Translations under genes and position numbers: made by a program
In this document: positions 21,580-32,795 of the stretch, piece after piece
Layout: each line of letters begins with the position of its first letter
How positions within the stretch are numbered: position 1 is the first letter of the stretch
DNA from: Arthrobotrys musiformis
Taxonomy: Eukaryota > Ascomycota > Orbiliomycetes > Orbiliales > Orbiliaceae
DNA length: 64,000 nucleotides
Direction: 5' to 3'
Assembly (NCBI GenBank): GCA_036971715.1
Contig: JAVHJL010000007.1
Location: 2,418,001 to 2,482,000, forward strand
The notes under the pieces: generated by a model
What the model was told of the DNA's origin: nothing
What the model saw: the letters and a program-made list of their open reading frames with translations, nothing else
Database searches by the model: none

Positions 21580-22719
21580 TTAGCAGTACGATATCGGTGC
21601 AGTCGTACTAGCCCCTTCCTCCTTTTTGCCCTTGTTATTGTCCTGGCCATCCTTGGGACCGAAGTCCCATTCAGCCCGTCGCTCCCACTCCTCCCTCTTG
21701 ATCAGTAAGAAATGCCCACCAGCCCGATGGACCCACACCATACCGTTCAAAGCCTCATCCGAAATTTTCAAGAGAGCGCTGGCAACCTTCCACTTATTCT
21801 CGTTCCTAACCCGTGCAATCTGAAGAGACGCACATATCGCCGCTTCCTCCCCCATGACCCCTCCAACCTTTTTCGCCTTTCCATAAATCTTCCCAATGCA
21901 GTGCGTAATCCACTCCTGCAAAGTAGCAGACCGTTTGAGTACCAGATTATCCGTCCATCTCTTGGTATCCGGGGCGTGTTCACCGAGGAGTAAATCGTCT
22001 TTGTAGAAGTCTATTTCGAACAGAACTTCCATTTCTTGGGGATCGTCTGTACTCTCCGGTACCGGGGTGAATGGACATATGAATGGAACTGAGAGGTAGC
22101 TCGCGGGGAAGAGTTTCCCGCCGGTGAAGCGGGATACGGATTTATTTTCTGCGAAGAAGACGGTTGTGCTGGAGGACCAGTCCTTCGGATCGATTGATAG
22201 TGGTTCCCCGGCGAGGGATTCCGCCTCTTCAATTTTTTCATCAGACTTTTGGTCCTTCTCATCAGATTTTGGTTCGAGAGGCGTAGAGGGGGTACGTTCT
22301 TTCAAAACGGCTTCTCTAATTTCTTTATCTAATAACCTGAGATCTCCGCCCCATAATTCCCCTTCTTGTTCCGTATACTCCTTTCCGGGGAGGTATACAT
22401 ACCCGTCCACCTCACCGTTTTTATTAATCCTAAATAGTAAATTACCATCGCTTTTGGACGTGACTTCCTCTAATAGGAAATGGATTCGCGGGAATTGAGT
22501 GTGGTAGTTCTTCTTGTCCGCTTCGATGGAGTATTTGGGACCGGAACCCGTGAGCGGGATGAGGTCGTAGTGGGTTTTTAGGATCGTTGCGGCGGCTAGG
22601 AGGTTGGCGAAGATGGGGTGGATTGAGAAGGAGAGGATTTGGTCGATTGGAGAGAGGTGGGAGAGGATTTGGAGGTGGAGTTCGGGGGGGAGGCGGAGGA
22701 GGGGGGGTAGTTGTGACAT
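21580..22719 (-). CDS. F-box protein, local family member A, 379 aa
   Basis: Intronless. F-box at residues 9-45 (LPPELHLQILSHLSPIDQILSFS). The rest is unlike known domains but aligns in outline with two other minus-strand genes (25611-26765 and 35610-36545): same F-box phrase, a middle region that mentions colour-like YVYLPG/YFYAPY segments, then a late MVWVH motif (here NGMVWVHRAGGHFLLI). A Lys/Glu/Ser-rich insert (about 145-170) is specific to this copy, and it ends in a charged tail. Expected role: SCF substrate receptor. Substrate unknown. Confidence 0.75.
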   Translation of the reverse strand: MSQLPPLLRLPPELHLQILSHLSPIDQILSFSIHPIFANLLAAATILKTHYDLIPLTGSGPKYSIEADKKNYHTQFPRIHFLLEEVTSKSDGNLLFRINKNGEVDGYVYLPGKEYTEQEGELWGGDLRLLDKEIREAVLKERTPSTPLEPKSDEKDQKSDEKIEEAESLAGEPLSIDPKDWSSSTTVFFAENKSVSRFTGGKLFPASYLSVPFICPFTPVPESTDDPQEMEVLFEIDFYKDDLLLGEHAPDTKRWTDNLVLKRSATLQEWITHCIGKIYGKAKKVGGVMGEEAAICASLQIARVRNENKWKVASALLKISDEALNGMVWVHRAGGHFLLIKREEWERRAEWDFGPKDGQDNNKGKKEEGASTTAPISYC

Positions 22720-24064
22720 TTCCTCGTTATATTATATAATATTATATTGATGTTGAAGCTGTGATGGATATACAATTTGATATAAATATTGTAGTTTAAG
22801 GGGGGTATTGGAGGGTTTTATATCAGACGCGCGTGGAGACTAGGCGGACTCGAGGCTGAATTTCGCTTTGGTAAATAGGTATACTGCGAAAATGCAACGT
22901 TTGAGATTACTGAGGGGACTTGATGTCTTGTTCGAGTATTCACAACGGGTAGTGTACATGTGCTCCTGCGGCGGGGTTAGACATCCGGATTGATATTTTG
23001 GCAATCCGCCTTGGAGGTCTCCTTGATGGAGCTTGTAATATAGCTTCTTGGCTGTGGTCGTGATTTTATATATACCAAAGCACTTTGGACCGCGCGATAG
23101 ATTGTATCTATATAATCGAAGTCACTATATTTTGGGGCGCAACACGTTCGAATACCACAAATGCAACAGTTGTAAAAGATCGGTCGTACCGCATTATGTG
23201 GTAAGAAGTTAGGCCTACACGGATTTACTTTAGGTAAACAGTATCAATTAAATTGATATTGATATTGTGCTGTATATCTCAATTATATTATGTTAGCGAT
23301 CATAAAGCCTGGCTATATTAAATCCCTGATATGGTGTCTATTGCCTCATGCATGCATGCGAGTTAACGTTCGCACTCGGGATAATGAATACTAAATCAAT
23401 CGGCAAAAAAATAACTCCAGCCCAGAAAGCGGCCCCTGTAAATTGTCCTGAAGCTTACTCAAGCAGTCTGGACCGACACTAGCCGGAAACCCGTTATATC
23501 TTGTGTTTTTGGGCGGGGATTTTACTTGTTGTATTTGAACGCGCGCTGGGGGACGAATTTGGGAAGCTATATAAAAACAGGCTGACGGGGCCTTGCTGCC
23601 ACATTTGGCGTGCATATGCTCTCCTGCTTTCCGGCAGGACTTTCGACGAGAATTATATCCAACACCGTAGATTATTGGTATTTTTGGTTATAATGCGAGT
23701 ATATTCGACATCCGGGGCCCCTGTAAATTCTTCTCAGCCTTGAGCTATCGCTTCGTTCGACGCGATATGTGGATTTGAATCACGTCTTTGCTGATGATTA
23801 TATTGGGAGCGGGGTAAATTTTGATTCGTGTATCTCCCATTGATTCGTGCCATCGATATGCTATTTTTTGTGTATAAATAGGCGGTCCTTCGCCCGCTCG
23901 AATTTGAAGTTAATCATCACTATCATCATCAGCGACTGTCTGCCTTACATCTTAGATATATACTTTACAAAGGCGCCTAGACCCTCAACCATTTATACAC
24001 ATTAATCTTATTTAACAAATTAAAGTAAACTTGGATATTATTATTTCATATCTATAAAGAAACA
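22720..24064. other. AT-rich spacer, no gene seen
   Basis: About 1.3 kb with many short AT runs and no frame that looks coding. The last 150 bp before the lectin-like gene have CATCA repeats and an AT-rich leader. A TATAAA-like box (GTATAAATAGG, about 23870) lies some 190 bp upstream of the lectin-like start codon. Confidence 0.5.
23871..23882 (+). promoter_or_regulatory. TATA box-like element upstream of the lectin-like gene
   Basis: GTATAAATAGG about 190 bp before the ATG, a good match to the TATAWAWR consensus. TATA boxes mark inducible or strongly expressed genes in fungi. Confidence 0.45.
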
Positions 24065-25474
24065 ATGTTCTCCCTCACTGAAACCGACTATGAGATTTGT
24101 AGGTTAACCTTATTATATACACTCGATTTCAATTGGGTTTACAAATCTATATATTCTGATCGCGCAGTTACTAACGGGGTATATTGTTACTGCAGTTAAA
24201 AACGGCGAGGCTATCGCCCAAGCCGTTGGAGACAATGTAGAGCTACCATTCAACAGCGAGCTCCTCTATCAAGGCAACTTGGCCGCCGTCTCGGCCTGGG
24301 ATATTACTTGGGTCGTAAGGCTCCCTCTAGTCAACAATGCTCTTTCTAAAGGTGTTAGACTAAAGAACCATTCGATTATAATCTTAGAAAGTCTTCTACC
24401 AACTAGAATCTGGCGAGGTCGCTTCCCGTCACTATGATATCGCATCGAAGCAATGGGACGATGCATTCGCTCTCACCGCCGTCCCCGTGGATGCGCAATA
24501 TAGACCTGTAATCCGCACCCCATTGGCTGCTTTCCAGACTAGTGATGGGAACATTCGCTTGTTCTATCTTAGCCGTTCATCTGATGATGTTGCCCGGTAT
24601 CAACTTATTGAAGTCGTCTGGGGAGGGACGACCGCTGAGGCTTCGCAGCCAAAGCCAGTGGTTGTTGATGGACGACCGGTTACTACTGCTTTGTATAGTA
24701 ATCTTGCTGTTACTGGGTGGAAGACGAATGAGAAGGATAGTGATGGGAATGATGTTCATTTGAGGTACACATCCTTAAATATTTCCCCCAATCTTACAGA
24801 TGAGGATATGGAAGAACATCAGAGTCTAACATGAGATATGCAGGGTATTCTACCAAGAAACCGCCGACAAGCTCAACCGTCTGCAAGAACTCCAGTACTC
24901 CCCAACTGCCGGCTGGTCCTACGGCTCCCTCCTACCAGACGACCAAGGCCGCCCCCTCGTCGGCACCTCGCTCGCATTCCTAGACCACACAAGCCACGAC
25001 CCCAACCTCCGCGGGTACTACCAAGACGTCACCGGCACCATCCGCGAACTCGCTTACTCCACCCCAGACGACAAATCCTGGTCCTGGGGCCCCGGCATGA
25101 TTTTTGACAAAGTCCCCTTCCGCACCCCCATCACCGCCATCGACCCTCTAAACAAACTCTACGAATGCGTTTTCTGGGTAGATAATTATAACAGACTGGT
25201 TCACTCCCGCTGGACCGCACACGGATGGGAAGCACCCGTCGCGAAGGGGAAAGTAGATCGTATCCCCGTCGCTCCTGGGTCTAAACTTGCGGTTGCGGGT
25301 GTGTATGCTGCTGATGCGGAGGATCATTATGAGCTTTATTTGTTTACTGTGGCGCCGTTGAATACGCTTACGCTTAGGAAGTTTAATAGTTCGAATGGGG
25401 GGTTGCCGGAGTTGGTGCCTGTTGGGGGTTCTACTGAGGCGGTGGTGGTCGGTACGATTGATGAATTAGCTTGA
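24065..25474 (+). CDS. Fucose-specific-lectin-like beta-propeller protein, 386 aa
   Basis: Four exons: 24065-24098, 24196-24314, 24388-24764, 24844-25474; introns of 97, 73 and 79 nt with ACTAAC/CTAAC branch sites. No signal peptide (starts MFSLTETDYEIF). Repeated blades start with V/I-FYQ or similar followed by Trp-containing loops (VFYQLESGE, IRLFYLSRS, VFYQETADK, LRGYYQDVTG, CVFWVDNYNRLVHSRW), the layout of fungal fucose-specific lectins (six-bladed, AAL/AOL type). Sugar-binding Arg/Glu/Trp sites cannot be assigned safely by eye. The donor of exon 2 could also be three bases upstream. Cytosolic fucose-binding lectins in fungi are linked to defence against predators or to recognition. It is flanked by F-box family members. 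Family assignment moderate. Confidence 0.68.
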
Positions 25475-25610
25475 TCAATTGAGTATAACTTATATATATA
25501 AGGCTATCAAACTATCGACGCTGTAGATGGTTACTCAATGGATACGATTTCTAATTCTATATAATAGTTTATCACATGAAAAAGAAAGGTTAAACTTGCA
25601 GCCTCTCCAA

Positions 25611-26765
25611 TCACTCTTTACGCAGCTGGGGTACGATACCAAGTTTCCCCTGCATCTCTTGCACAAACCCCCTATCCATGATGGCAAACACGTTTTCTAT
25701 ACCTCCGACCCAAGAATGCACCCAAACCAAATCTTGCAGCTCGGGCGACGGTCTGAGCACTACCACCTTAGTTTTCCAAGTAACCCCATTCGAAGCATCA
25801 GTATTAGACGCATCAGCTGCAGGAGTATGTTTATAAACCAGCGGTGGGAGGGAAACATATAATACTTCATCTTCATCAAAGGGACACGTCACTTCCGGTA
25901 ACTTATCATATAAAACCTTAACCATCCTCTCTGCAAGCATTCTGACCGTGCAGCGATCCGTTACGGTAACAGTGCTTGTGAATTTCTGCTGGGATTTCCA
26001 CCGGCGCCGCGGTTGGACTTGAAGTATGCGCTGTCCGGAGAACTCATCTTCGGAGGATGATCCTTTGAAATTTATTTCGATACCTTCATCCCCTTCCTCC
26101 CTCCCTTCTCCTGTGCGTGTGTTCACAGACCGTGCACTCTATCTGCGTAAAAAGCAAGGTTCGTCCAAAAACGGAGAGTCTGTTATATCGCGGACATTAC
26201 GGACGACTGATACATGTACAGTCAGTATTGGGAACATAATCCATCCCTTCCGGAGCCCGTGAAACCGCCCTTCTTCTTCTTCCCCCTTCTGCTCCTCCAA
26301 GAGCGCCTTGGGATCCCAAATATCTCCAAAATCCAGGTGATCGAGCGATGCAAACGATCCGTGTAATCGCAAACCCGGACCCACCCCCTTTCCATTCCAG
26401 ATATAACCCTGGTATTGAAAAAGGGACGGATCATACGGCGCGTAGAAATATCGCTTGACAACACCCGCCTGCATGGTACAAAAGAAGTGCGCCCGATCCG
26501 TGGATGTATGACGATCTGAGCGCAGGAGGAAGTGGGCTTTTATATCCTGTGTCTGTGGGCCTGACGGATCTGGCATATGTATTCCGGGGTATTTGGTGGG
26601 GACGGGGAGGTATCTGGATGACCTAAAGGCGAGGATGCAGGCGCGCAGGGCGGTGCAGGTTTTGGATATTGAGAATTGGTCTATGAAGGGTAGGTGGGAG
26701 AGAATTTCGAGTTGGAGTTCGGGAAGGAGGAGGAGGAGGCGTGAGGGGGTGGCTTTTGAGGTCAT
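25611..26765 (-). pseudogene. F-box protein, local family member B, with internal TAG
   Basis: One open frame on both sides of a single TAG (26141-26139). First part: F-box LLPELQLEILSHLPFIDQFSISKTC, then a middle segment with YFYAPYDPS and ending RDITDSPFLDEPCFLRR-stop. The second part keeps the frame for 175 codons and ends with ELQDLVWVHSWVGG. The sister gene at 35610-36545 reads ITNSPFLDELWIRPP and continues, so the break lies inside a conserved region. I found no intron with plausible sites that removes the stop without cutting conserved sequence. Total length without the stop (about 383 codons) equals member A. Recent nonsense mutation, sequence error or readthrough. Confidence 0.65.
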
Positions 26766-27173
26766 GGTGTTATGTGATATATACCAACCAATCGATAGAC
26801 TTATAGTACTTATGCTGCATTTATATTTGACGATGCCGAATACTGGATTGTGAATGTCCGTCTGAATGACTTTCTTTTTACTCCGAATGGTGGTTCTTGT
26901 ATACTTCTAAATTAATGCCCACCCCCGCACTTTTTTTAGAGCTGGATCCTTGCGAATTCGTTAGATATCTTGGTATCCCCAAGGCTGTTCGCATTCGAAT
27001 ATACGTGGCCGCAGTTAAGTTGCGCTACCATAAATGACAACCAGACGACGAACTTCGAAATTGGAGATCCCATAGCTGCGGGGCCCGGTAGCTGAAGGGG
27101 TCCTTCCCTTTGGCCGCAGCGCTATCTTACTACATATATGTGTAATCTCAAAATCTATAAATAATATGGCGGT
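26766..27173. other. Spacer with GC-rich hairpin
   Basis: Contains a GC-rich inverted repeat at 27072-27125 (ATAGC-TGCGG facing CCGCAGC-GCTAT) in AT-rich flanks. No gene seen. Confidence 0.45.
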
Positions 27174-27201
27174 CAAAATGTGTCAAAAGGGTATTTATTA
27201 T
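27174..27201 (+). repeat. Left terminal inverted repeat of the MITE-like element
   Basis: 28 bp, perfect match in reverse complement to 27626-27653. Confidence 0.85.
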
Positions 27202-27625
27202 AAAAACCCTCCAATGTACATATATATTATGAACAGAAAAAGTGGGTCACCTAACCACTTTTGTGCACCACCGACCGCTTTAGGCGGTCAGGCTGGTTCA
27301 GGGCCTACTCACACCTAAGTTAACGTGGTCTAAAGCGAACAAGTCAACGCGTTGTTAATAGATTCACAGGTAGATTTACAGGTAGATTTACAAACAGGCA
27401 GGCAGGCAAATAAGTCAGTAAGTAGGCCAGTAAGTAGGCCTATGGGCAGGCTGGTGGGCAGGCCAGTAGGTAGTTTACTGCAAAATTGTTATAAATTAAT
27501 GCTATTATGTGTATAAAGGTATTACATTTCAATTTTTATGCTTGGTAGATCGACTGTGTGTAATACAGGAGCTAACTAAGCCTGGAGCCTAAATTAAATT
27601 AGAAGACCCACTTACAGGAGCTTTC

Positions 27626-27653
27626 ATAATAAATACCCTTTTGACACATTTTG
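27626..27653 (-). repeat. Right terminal inverted repeat of the MITE-like element
   Basis: 28 bp, perfect match in reverse complement to 27174-27201. Confidence 0.85.
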
Positions 27654-27911
27654 GCACATATAACATCGATATCGGCAACGTGAGTTTGAAATGTAATTGT
27701 CCCAACCGTGCTGCGCTATGGCTTCAAGGCCGCGTTTCTTCTTCCTCTTAAGCCTTTTTTTTTTTTTTTTAGAAAAGTTGAAAACAAAAAACAAAAATTC
27801 GGGTTGAAGTATTAATATTAGTACATGTTATGTATACAGCTAGCTAAAGACTGGCTTGGTGTTATATATATACGTTATCTGCTCCCAATCGTTTAAATAC
27901 TTGTACAAGAT

Positions 27912-30900
27912 CTATGCGTCAAGAGATTGACCAAGGCACATTTGATAATAAATTCCCTTTTCTTCAACTAGCTCATCATGCGTCCCAACTTCGACAAGGT
28001 AGCCTTGGGAAAACACACAAATTACGTCTGCATTCTTAATAGTAGACAGCCGGTGCGCAACTGCAATGGTCGTCCTATTCCTCCCTTCGCTGCCTTCGCT
28101 TCTTGCAACAGAATCCAAGGCCTCCTGTACCACTTTCTCAGATTCCGTATCTAAGCTCGAGGTTGCTTCATCGAGAAGCAATAGTCTAGGCTTACGAATC
28201 AATGCTCGAGCAATCGCAATACGCTGGCGTTGGCCGCCTGAGAACTGAAGACCTTGGGAACCGCATTGAGTTGATAGACCCTCGGGTAGAGTGGCGATGA
28301 AGGTATCGATATTTGCTTGTCGGCAGGCTTCAAGGATCTTTTGATCAGTGATTGTAATATCCCCATCGACTGGGTCCTCGATCCCTAGAGATATATTTTC
28401 ACGGAGCGATCCCTGGTATAGAACCGGTTCTTGTTGAACTAGAGCTATATGCCGTCGATATTGCCCGAGATGTATTGAACTGGACTCCACTCCGCCGAGT
28501 GAAATCATCCCACATGTGGGTTCGTAGAATCTCTCGAGAAGATTTATCATGGTCGTTTTACCACACCCGGATGCTCCAACGAAGGCCACGAATTGACCGG
28601 CATGGATTGTTTGAGAAATTCCTTTGAGTACTTTTATCTGAGGCCGTCGTGGATATGAGAATTCCAACTCTTTAAAATCCACGCCAGCAGGCCCTCCGTT
28701 ACTATCCTTATCTCGTGGGGGGTAATCGTCCTTCATATCCTTGGAAACTTGTCTCCGAAGGTTGAATATATAATTTGCCGCGCCTTGGGCTTGAGTAATG
28801 CTTGAGGTGTAGGTAAACAAAGATGCCCCAGCCTCGCCGGAGAATATGATGGCAATAAAACCCGTATAAAATTGCTGTGAGGTGTACTCCCCGAACGATA
28901 TCAAGCGACCTCCATACCAAAATCCAAGTGCCATGGCCAGGAACGATATAGACTGGCTTAAAGAATACCAAAACATCGTTTGTACGAGGCTCCTAATGGA
29001 GGTTCTCGCAATGGTCCTCAGGCTCCTTTCGTACTTTGCTAGAATATCTTCTTCGATTGCTAGTGAGGCGACGGTGCGGATAGCAAGAACAGCTTCAGTT
29101 GCGATACCTGCGCTGTTAGCGAACCTTGAAGCCGTGTCTTCATCAAGTTTGTATTCAAGCCGTATGCGGACATATCCAGAAGCAACAAGGAGCGGGAGTG
29201 CGCCGAACGTTAATACCAACCCTAATTTCCAACCATAAACAATCGCAAGAACACAGCTAGATACCAAATTAACGGAAATAGTGAGTATCAGGGTAATATT
29301 AGCAGACAACAAATCCTGCAGAGAAGTAGGCTCGCTAGCTAAACGGGAAACCAAGGAGCCAGTTGTATTATCAGGATTGTCGAAAAAGGACATTTCCTGT
29401 CGAATGGTATTGTTGAAAACTTCGGTTCGATATGAGTTCATGATTTCTTGGCCGATAGTGGCGGACATCCAACCTAGGACGAGGTAGGCAACTAAATTTC
29501 CCAGCCCCATGACGAAGAACATCAATGAGAAGAAGTCACCCCGCTTTACCATGGCGTCGCCTTCTAGAGCGAAGACATCAATAACACGAGAGAAAAGTAC
29601 CGCGAGGGCGGGGTATGTACCACCTGGTTTAACATTGTTAGCTAAAAACATTCTCGGAAAATATGCCTGGAATTTGCGTTACCTGCTATTACTGCCGCCA
29701 TTGAAATTATGGCAAAATGGAACCACAAACGTCTTTGCTCGCCAACAATTATGAATAGACACCTAAGCAGGCTGTATTTCGGATTTTCACGACCGGCTGC
29801 TTCAGGGTCTTTCGCTTCCTGTCCGGCTTTTGAAGGGATTTTGGCAATGATATTTAAATCTCGGGTGTGCTCTAGCTTTTCAGGAGCGTCTGCTCCTCTC
29901 CTGCTGTTCTTCTGGCCAATATCTTGAGCGAGAACCAGTCGAGAATATGCACCACCAGCTGAGATTAGTGCGCTGTGCGTCCCTTGCTCAACTACCGCCC
30001 CTTTGGACAGTACAATGATATTGTCTGCATCTCGAATTGTCGATAGTCTATGTGCTATCACAATCGTAGTTCGGCCTGTAGAAACGTTGTTGAGCGCTTT
30101 TTGAACGATATGTTCTGCACTCGGGTCCAAGGCACTCGTCGCTTCGTCAAGAAGGAGGATTTTTGGATTTGAGATAATACTCCTCGCAATTGCTAATCGT
30201 TGTTTTTGTCCTCCCGAAATCATGGCCCCGCGTTCCCCGATCTGTGTGAAGTAGCCCTATTTCTATTAGCATTCACTGCCTATGAAGAATAAAGCTTGTG
30301 GACTTGTACATGAGGACCTACATTTGGTAATTTCTCAATAAATTCATGGGCGTAAGCCGCTTTACACGCCTCTTCCACTAGCTTAAGTTTTTCGTCATCA
30401 GAAAGCTTAGCTTCAGATGTTCCGGACAGACCGTAGGCTATATTTTCAAATATCGTGCCATTGAATAGAACCGGTTCCTATCGCTCATGTTAGCCATGCG
30501 CTAAAGTAATTTGGCGGAATACGTGCGTACCTGCTGCACCAGGCGAATATTCGTCCTCAACCAATTGATGTTCAAATCTTCAATTTTATTCCCATCAAGC
30601 ATTATCGTTCCCCCGAGCGGGGTGACCCATCTCTCGAGCAAGCCCACGATAGTGCTCTTCCCGGATCCACTGGGGCCTACAATCGCAGTAGTTTTATTAC
30701 AAGGAAAATTGAGGCTGAGCTTCGACAAAACCTGGGTATTTGGCCTAGAAGGGTAGGCGAAGTCGACGTCGTGGAAAATAATATCGCCGTGGCATTCGGA
30801 AGGCTTAAGGCCTTCTGTCGACAGGGAATCGATTTTGGACTTTCGGTCGACGGTTTTGAACAATTCGCTAGCTGCAGCAGTAGCTTTCGAAACTAACAGG

Positions 30901-32211
30901 ACCTGGGGGGCGACTTGGGTTAATCCTTGAGCCGCAAGAAGGACCGCAAGGATCACACTGATGTAGAAACCAAGAATTAGAATTCAACTGAGCGGTAGAG
31001 GGTAAACCGAGGACTTACGTAACAATATCACCAGGATCCTTGATTTCTCCACGGCGGTACATCCTAATCCCCTGCCAGAAAGCGAGTCCATATCCAGCAT
31101 AGATACAAAAGAACTGTATGCAAAACATAACGGCATGAATTGGCGGCTTCTTTTTCCCCAATACACTTGCTTCGTCAACAATATGTTTAAACTTACGCGA
31201 TAACTTCGGATACGCCCAAAATGCATGAGCATTCCTAATACTCGCAAATACCTCTTCTGCCAGTTTATCAGCAGCTGCCCATGTTGCTATCAACTCTTTT
31301 TCAATAGCAGAGTCAATCATGACACAGATCGTAATAACAATTAAAATCGTAGGCACGATGCATAATGTTATGAAAGTAAGTTTCCATTGCGCCGCGAATG
31401 CCACCGCGAAGGCGGCAAAGAAAGTCGTGGTGGCTTGAACCGTAAGTCCAAATTTCTCGGATATGCCCTGGCTGACGAGGTTGACGCCTGTGTTTATATT
31501 GCTAGAGATGGATCCGGGCTCTTCGGAGTCAAAATAACCGATTTCCTGGCGGAGGGTTTGTCTTAGGAAGTCGAGACGAAGAGAGCGAGACACCCGTATA
31601 GCGTTTATAGAGATTAGAGTCTAAACGGTTGTCCGATACATCAGTATACATATCTCTATTGATCGTATTTATTATTATAGAACCGATTCCCACCGTCCAT
31701 ATGTAGCCAAGTACAAATTTCCCGACAAAAAGGTAAACGAAATAAAGCCTAACAAAAAAACAAAGTTTGAATTAATATCAATAGCACAAATTTGTGGTAG
31801 GTAAATAGGATATATAGCCACTTACGTATGGCGGTTAATTGCAGAACGAAATTCTTCCGGCGATTTGCGGCCAGCGATGAAATCATTGAAGATATTGACG
31901 AACTTCCCAAAGACGAGGTTCATCAGAGGGAGCAAGACCCCAGCCGTAATCATGCATATTACTGCAATTGTTGTTGTAATCCATCCTATCCTGTCGTTGT
32001 ATTTAAATACTCGCTAGATTTTCCAAGTTAGTACTCAAAAACTAGTAGCACAGCTTCCCACAAGGACTAGTATATATGAGATTGAACGTATGCGCCAAAG
32101 CTTTGTACTTACAACGTAACTGTTTGACGAAGACTCGTCGGGTTGTTTGGTAGTATTTTGAGAAGCAACTATAGGAATTGCATCATCGGGTACATTTCCA
32201 TCCTTCCCCAT
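27912..32211 (-). CDS. ABCB-type full ABC transporter (multidrug/P-glycoprotein class), 1270 aa
   Basis: Eight exons: 32211-32113, 32013-31826, 31748-31694, 31620-31019, 30957-30531, 30477-30322, 30256-29683, 29623-27912; total length divides by three. One intron (31693-31621) uses a weak GTGGGA donor, chosen because it restores the conserved spacing YIWT-TLISINAIR. Domain order TMD1-NBD1-TMD2-NBD2. NBD1: Walker A GPSGSGKST (about 406), signature ISGGQKQR (about 521), Walker B ILLLDEATSALD. NBD2: Walker A GASGCGKTT (about 1049), signature FSGGQRQR (about 1161), Walker B LLLLDEATSSLD. Opening motif VFKYNDRIGWI...LPLMNLVFGKF is the standard ABCB start. Family members export drugs, toxins or peptides across the plasma membrane using ATP. 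Both ATP sites look intact; NBD1 has ISGGQ instead of LSGGQ. Divergent from a Zn2Cys6 regulator, which may control it. Confidence 0.92.
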
Positions 32212-32557
32212 TTTATGGTGTTCTAAAAGAGTCCAAGTACATGTAAGTAATTCGTAAAAAAGAATACCGGCTTAAAGACATATATCCTATACCCATAGCT
32301 TAGTAAGTACAAGCACGTACATATATGAATCCACGTACAATGCTATACAATTTTTAGAAGACATACACCTAGAGCTAGTTACTCTACGAGGCTCTTGCGC
32401 TCTTGGCTAAATTTATACGAAATTCATTCAGGACGTGATTCTTACACACGATATACAACGGCTGCCGCGGAGAGACCTCATAGACGCCACAGCGCCTCAA
32501 AGTTGGCCTGTGCACAAGTTCACGCCACAGTATTTCCTCTTTCGGCTCGGAAATCGG

Positions 32558-32569
32558 GTTCCGCGGAAC
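32558..32569. promoter_or_regulatory. Palindrome GTTCCGCGGAAC, candidate Zn2Cys6 site
   Basis: Perfect 12-bp palindrome with CCG/CGG core in the divergent promoter. Confidence 0.45.
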
Positions 32570-32725
32570 GAGCAACGCGTCGTTTCCGAGGTTAGGTGTT
32601 GCATTTTTCGCTGCGATTAACCTTCGCGGCCCGGAATCCTCTTCGCATCAGGCGTGTTCGAATCTTGTCCCCGATCCAGCCCCTCAACGACCTTCTTTTT
32701 CTAGCCCGGATCGGTGATTAGAGGT

Positions 32726-32755
32726 CGGACTTTGGAATTTTGAGCTGAAAGTCCG
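32726..32755. promoter_or_regulatory. Inverted repeat CGGACTTT-N14-AAAGTCCG, candidate Zn2Cys6 site
   Basis: Perfect 8-bp arms, 14-nt spacer, CGG triplets pointing inward. Could alternatively form a hairpin in the regulator's 5' leader. Confidence 0.45.
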
Positions 32756-32795
32756 GTAATTTGAGTATTTTAGGCGCTACACCACTTTTCCCAAA

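Larger units (their letters stand above)
27174..27653. mobile_element. MITE-like element, 480 bp, 28-bp terminal inverted repeats
   Basis: CAAAATGTGTCAAAAGGGTA plus TTTATTAT at 27174-27201 is the perfect reverse complement of 27626-27653. A subterminal inverted pair, AAGTGGGTC near 27238 and GACCCACTT near 27605, lies inside. The interior codes for nothing and holds short tandem repeats (AGGTAGATTTAC twice, then AGTAAGTAGGCC/GGGCAGGC units at about 27390-27470). These traits fit a non-autonomous DNA transposon. No clear target-site duplication is visible next to the termini. Confidence 0.8.
32212..32795. promoter_or_regulatory. Divergent promoter of the ABC transporter and the Zn2Cys6 factor
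   Basis: 584 bp between the two ATGs. Two palindromes carry CGG triplets, the half-site of Zn2Cys6 proteins: GTTCCGCGGAAC at 32558-32569 (everted CCG-CGG), and CGGACTTT-14 nt-AAAGTCCG at 32726-32755 (inverted CGG). The second lies about 40 bp from the regulator start codon. Fungal regulators next to a transporter often act on it and on themselves through such sites; this link is inferred. Confidence 0.55.
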
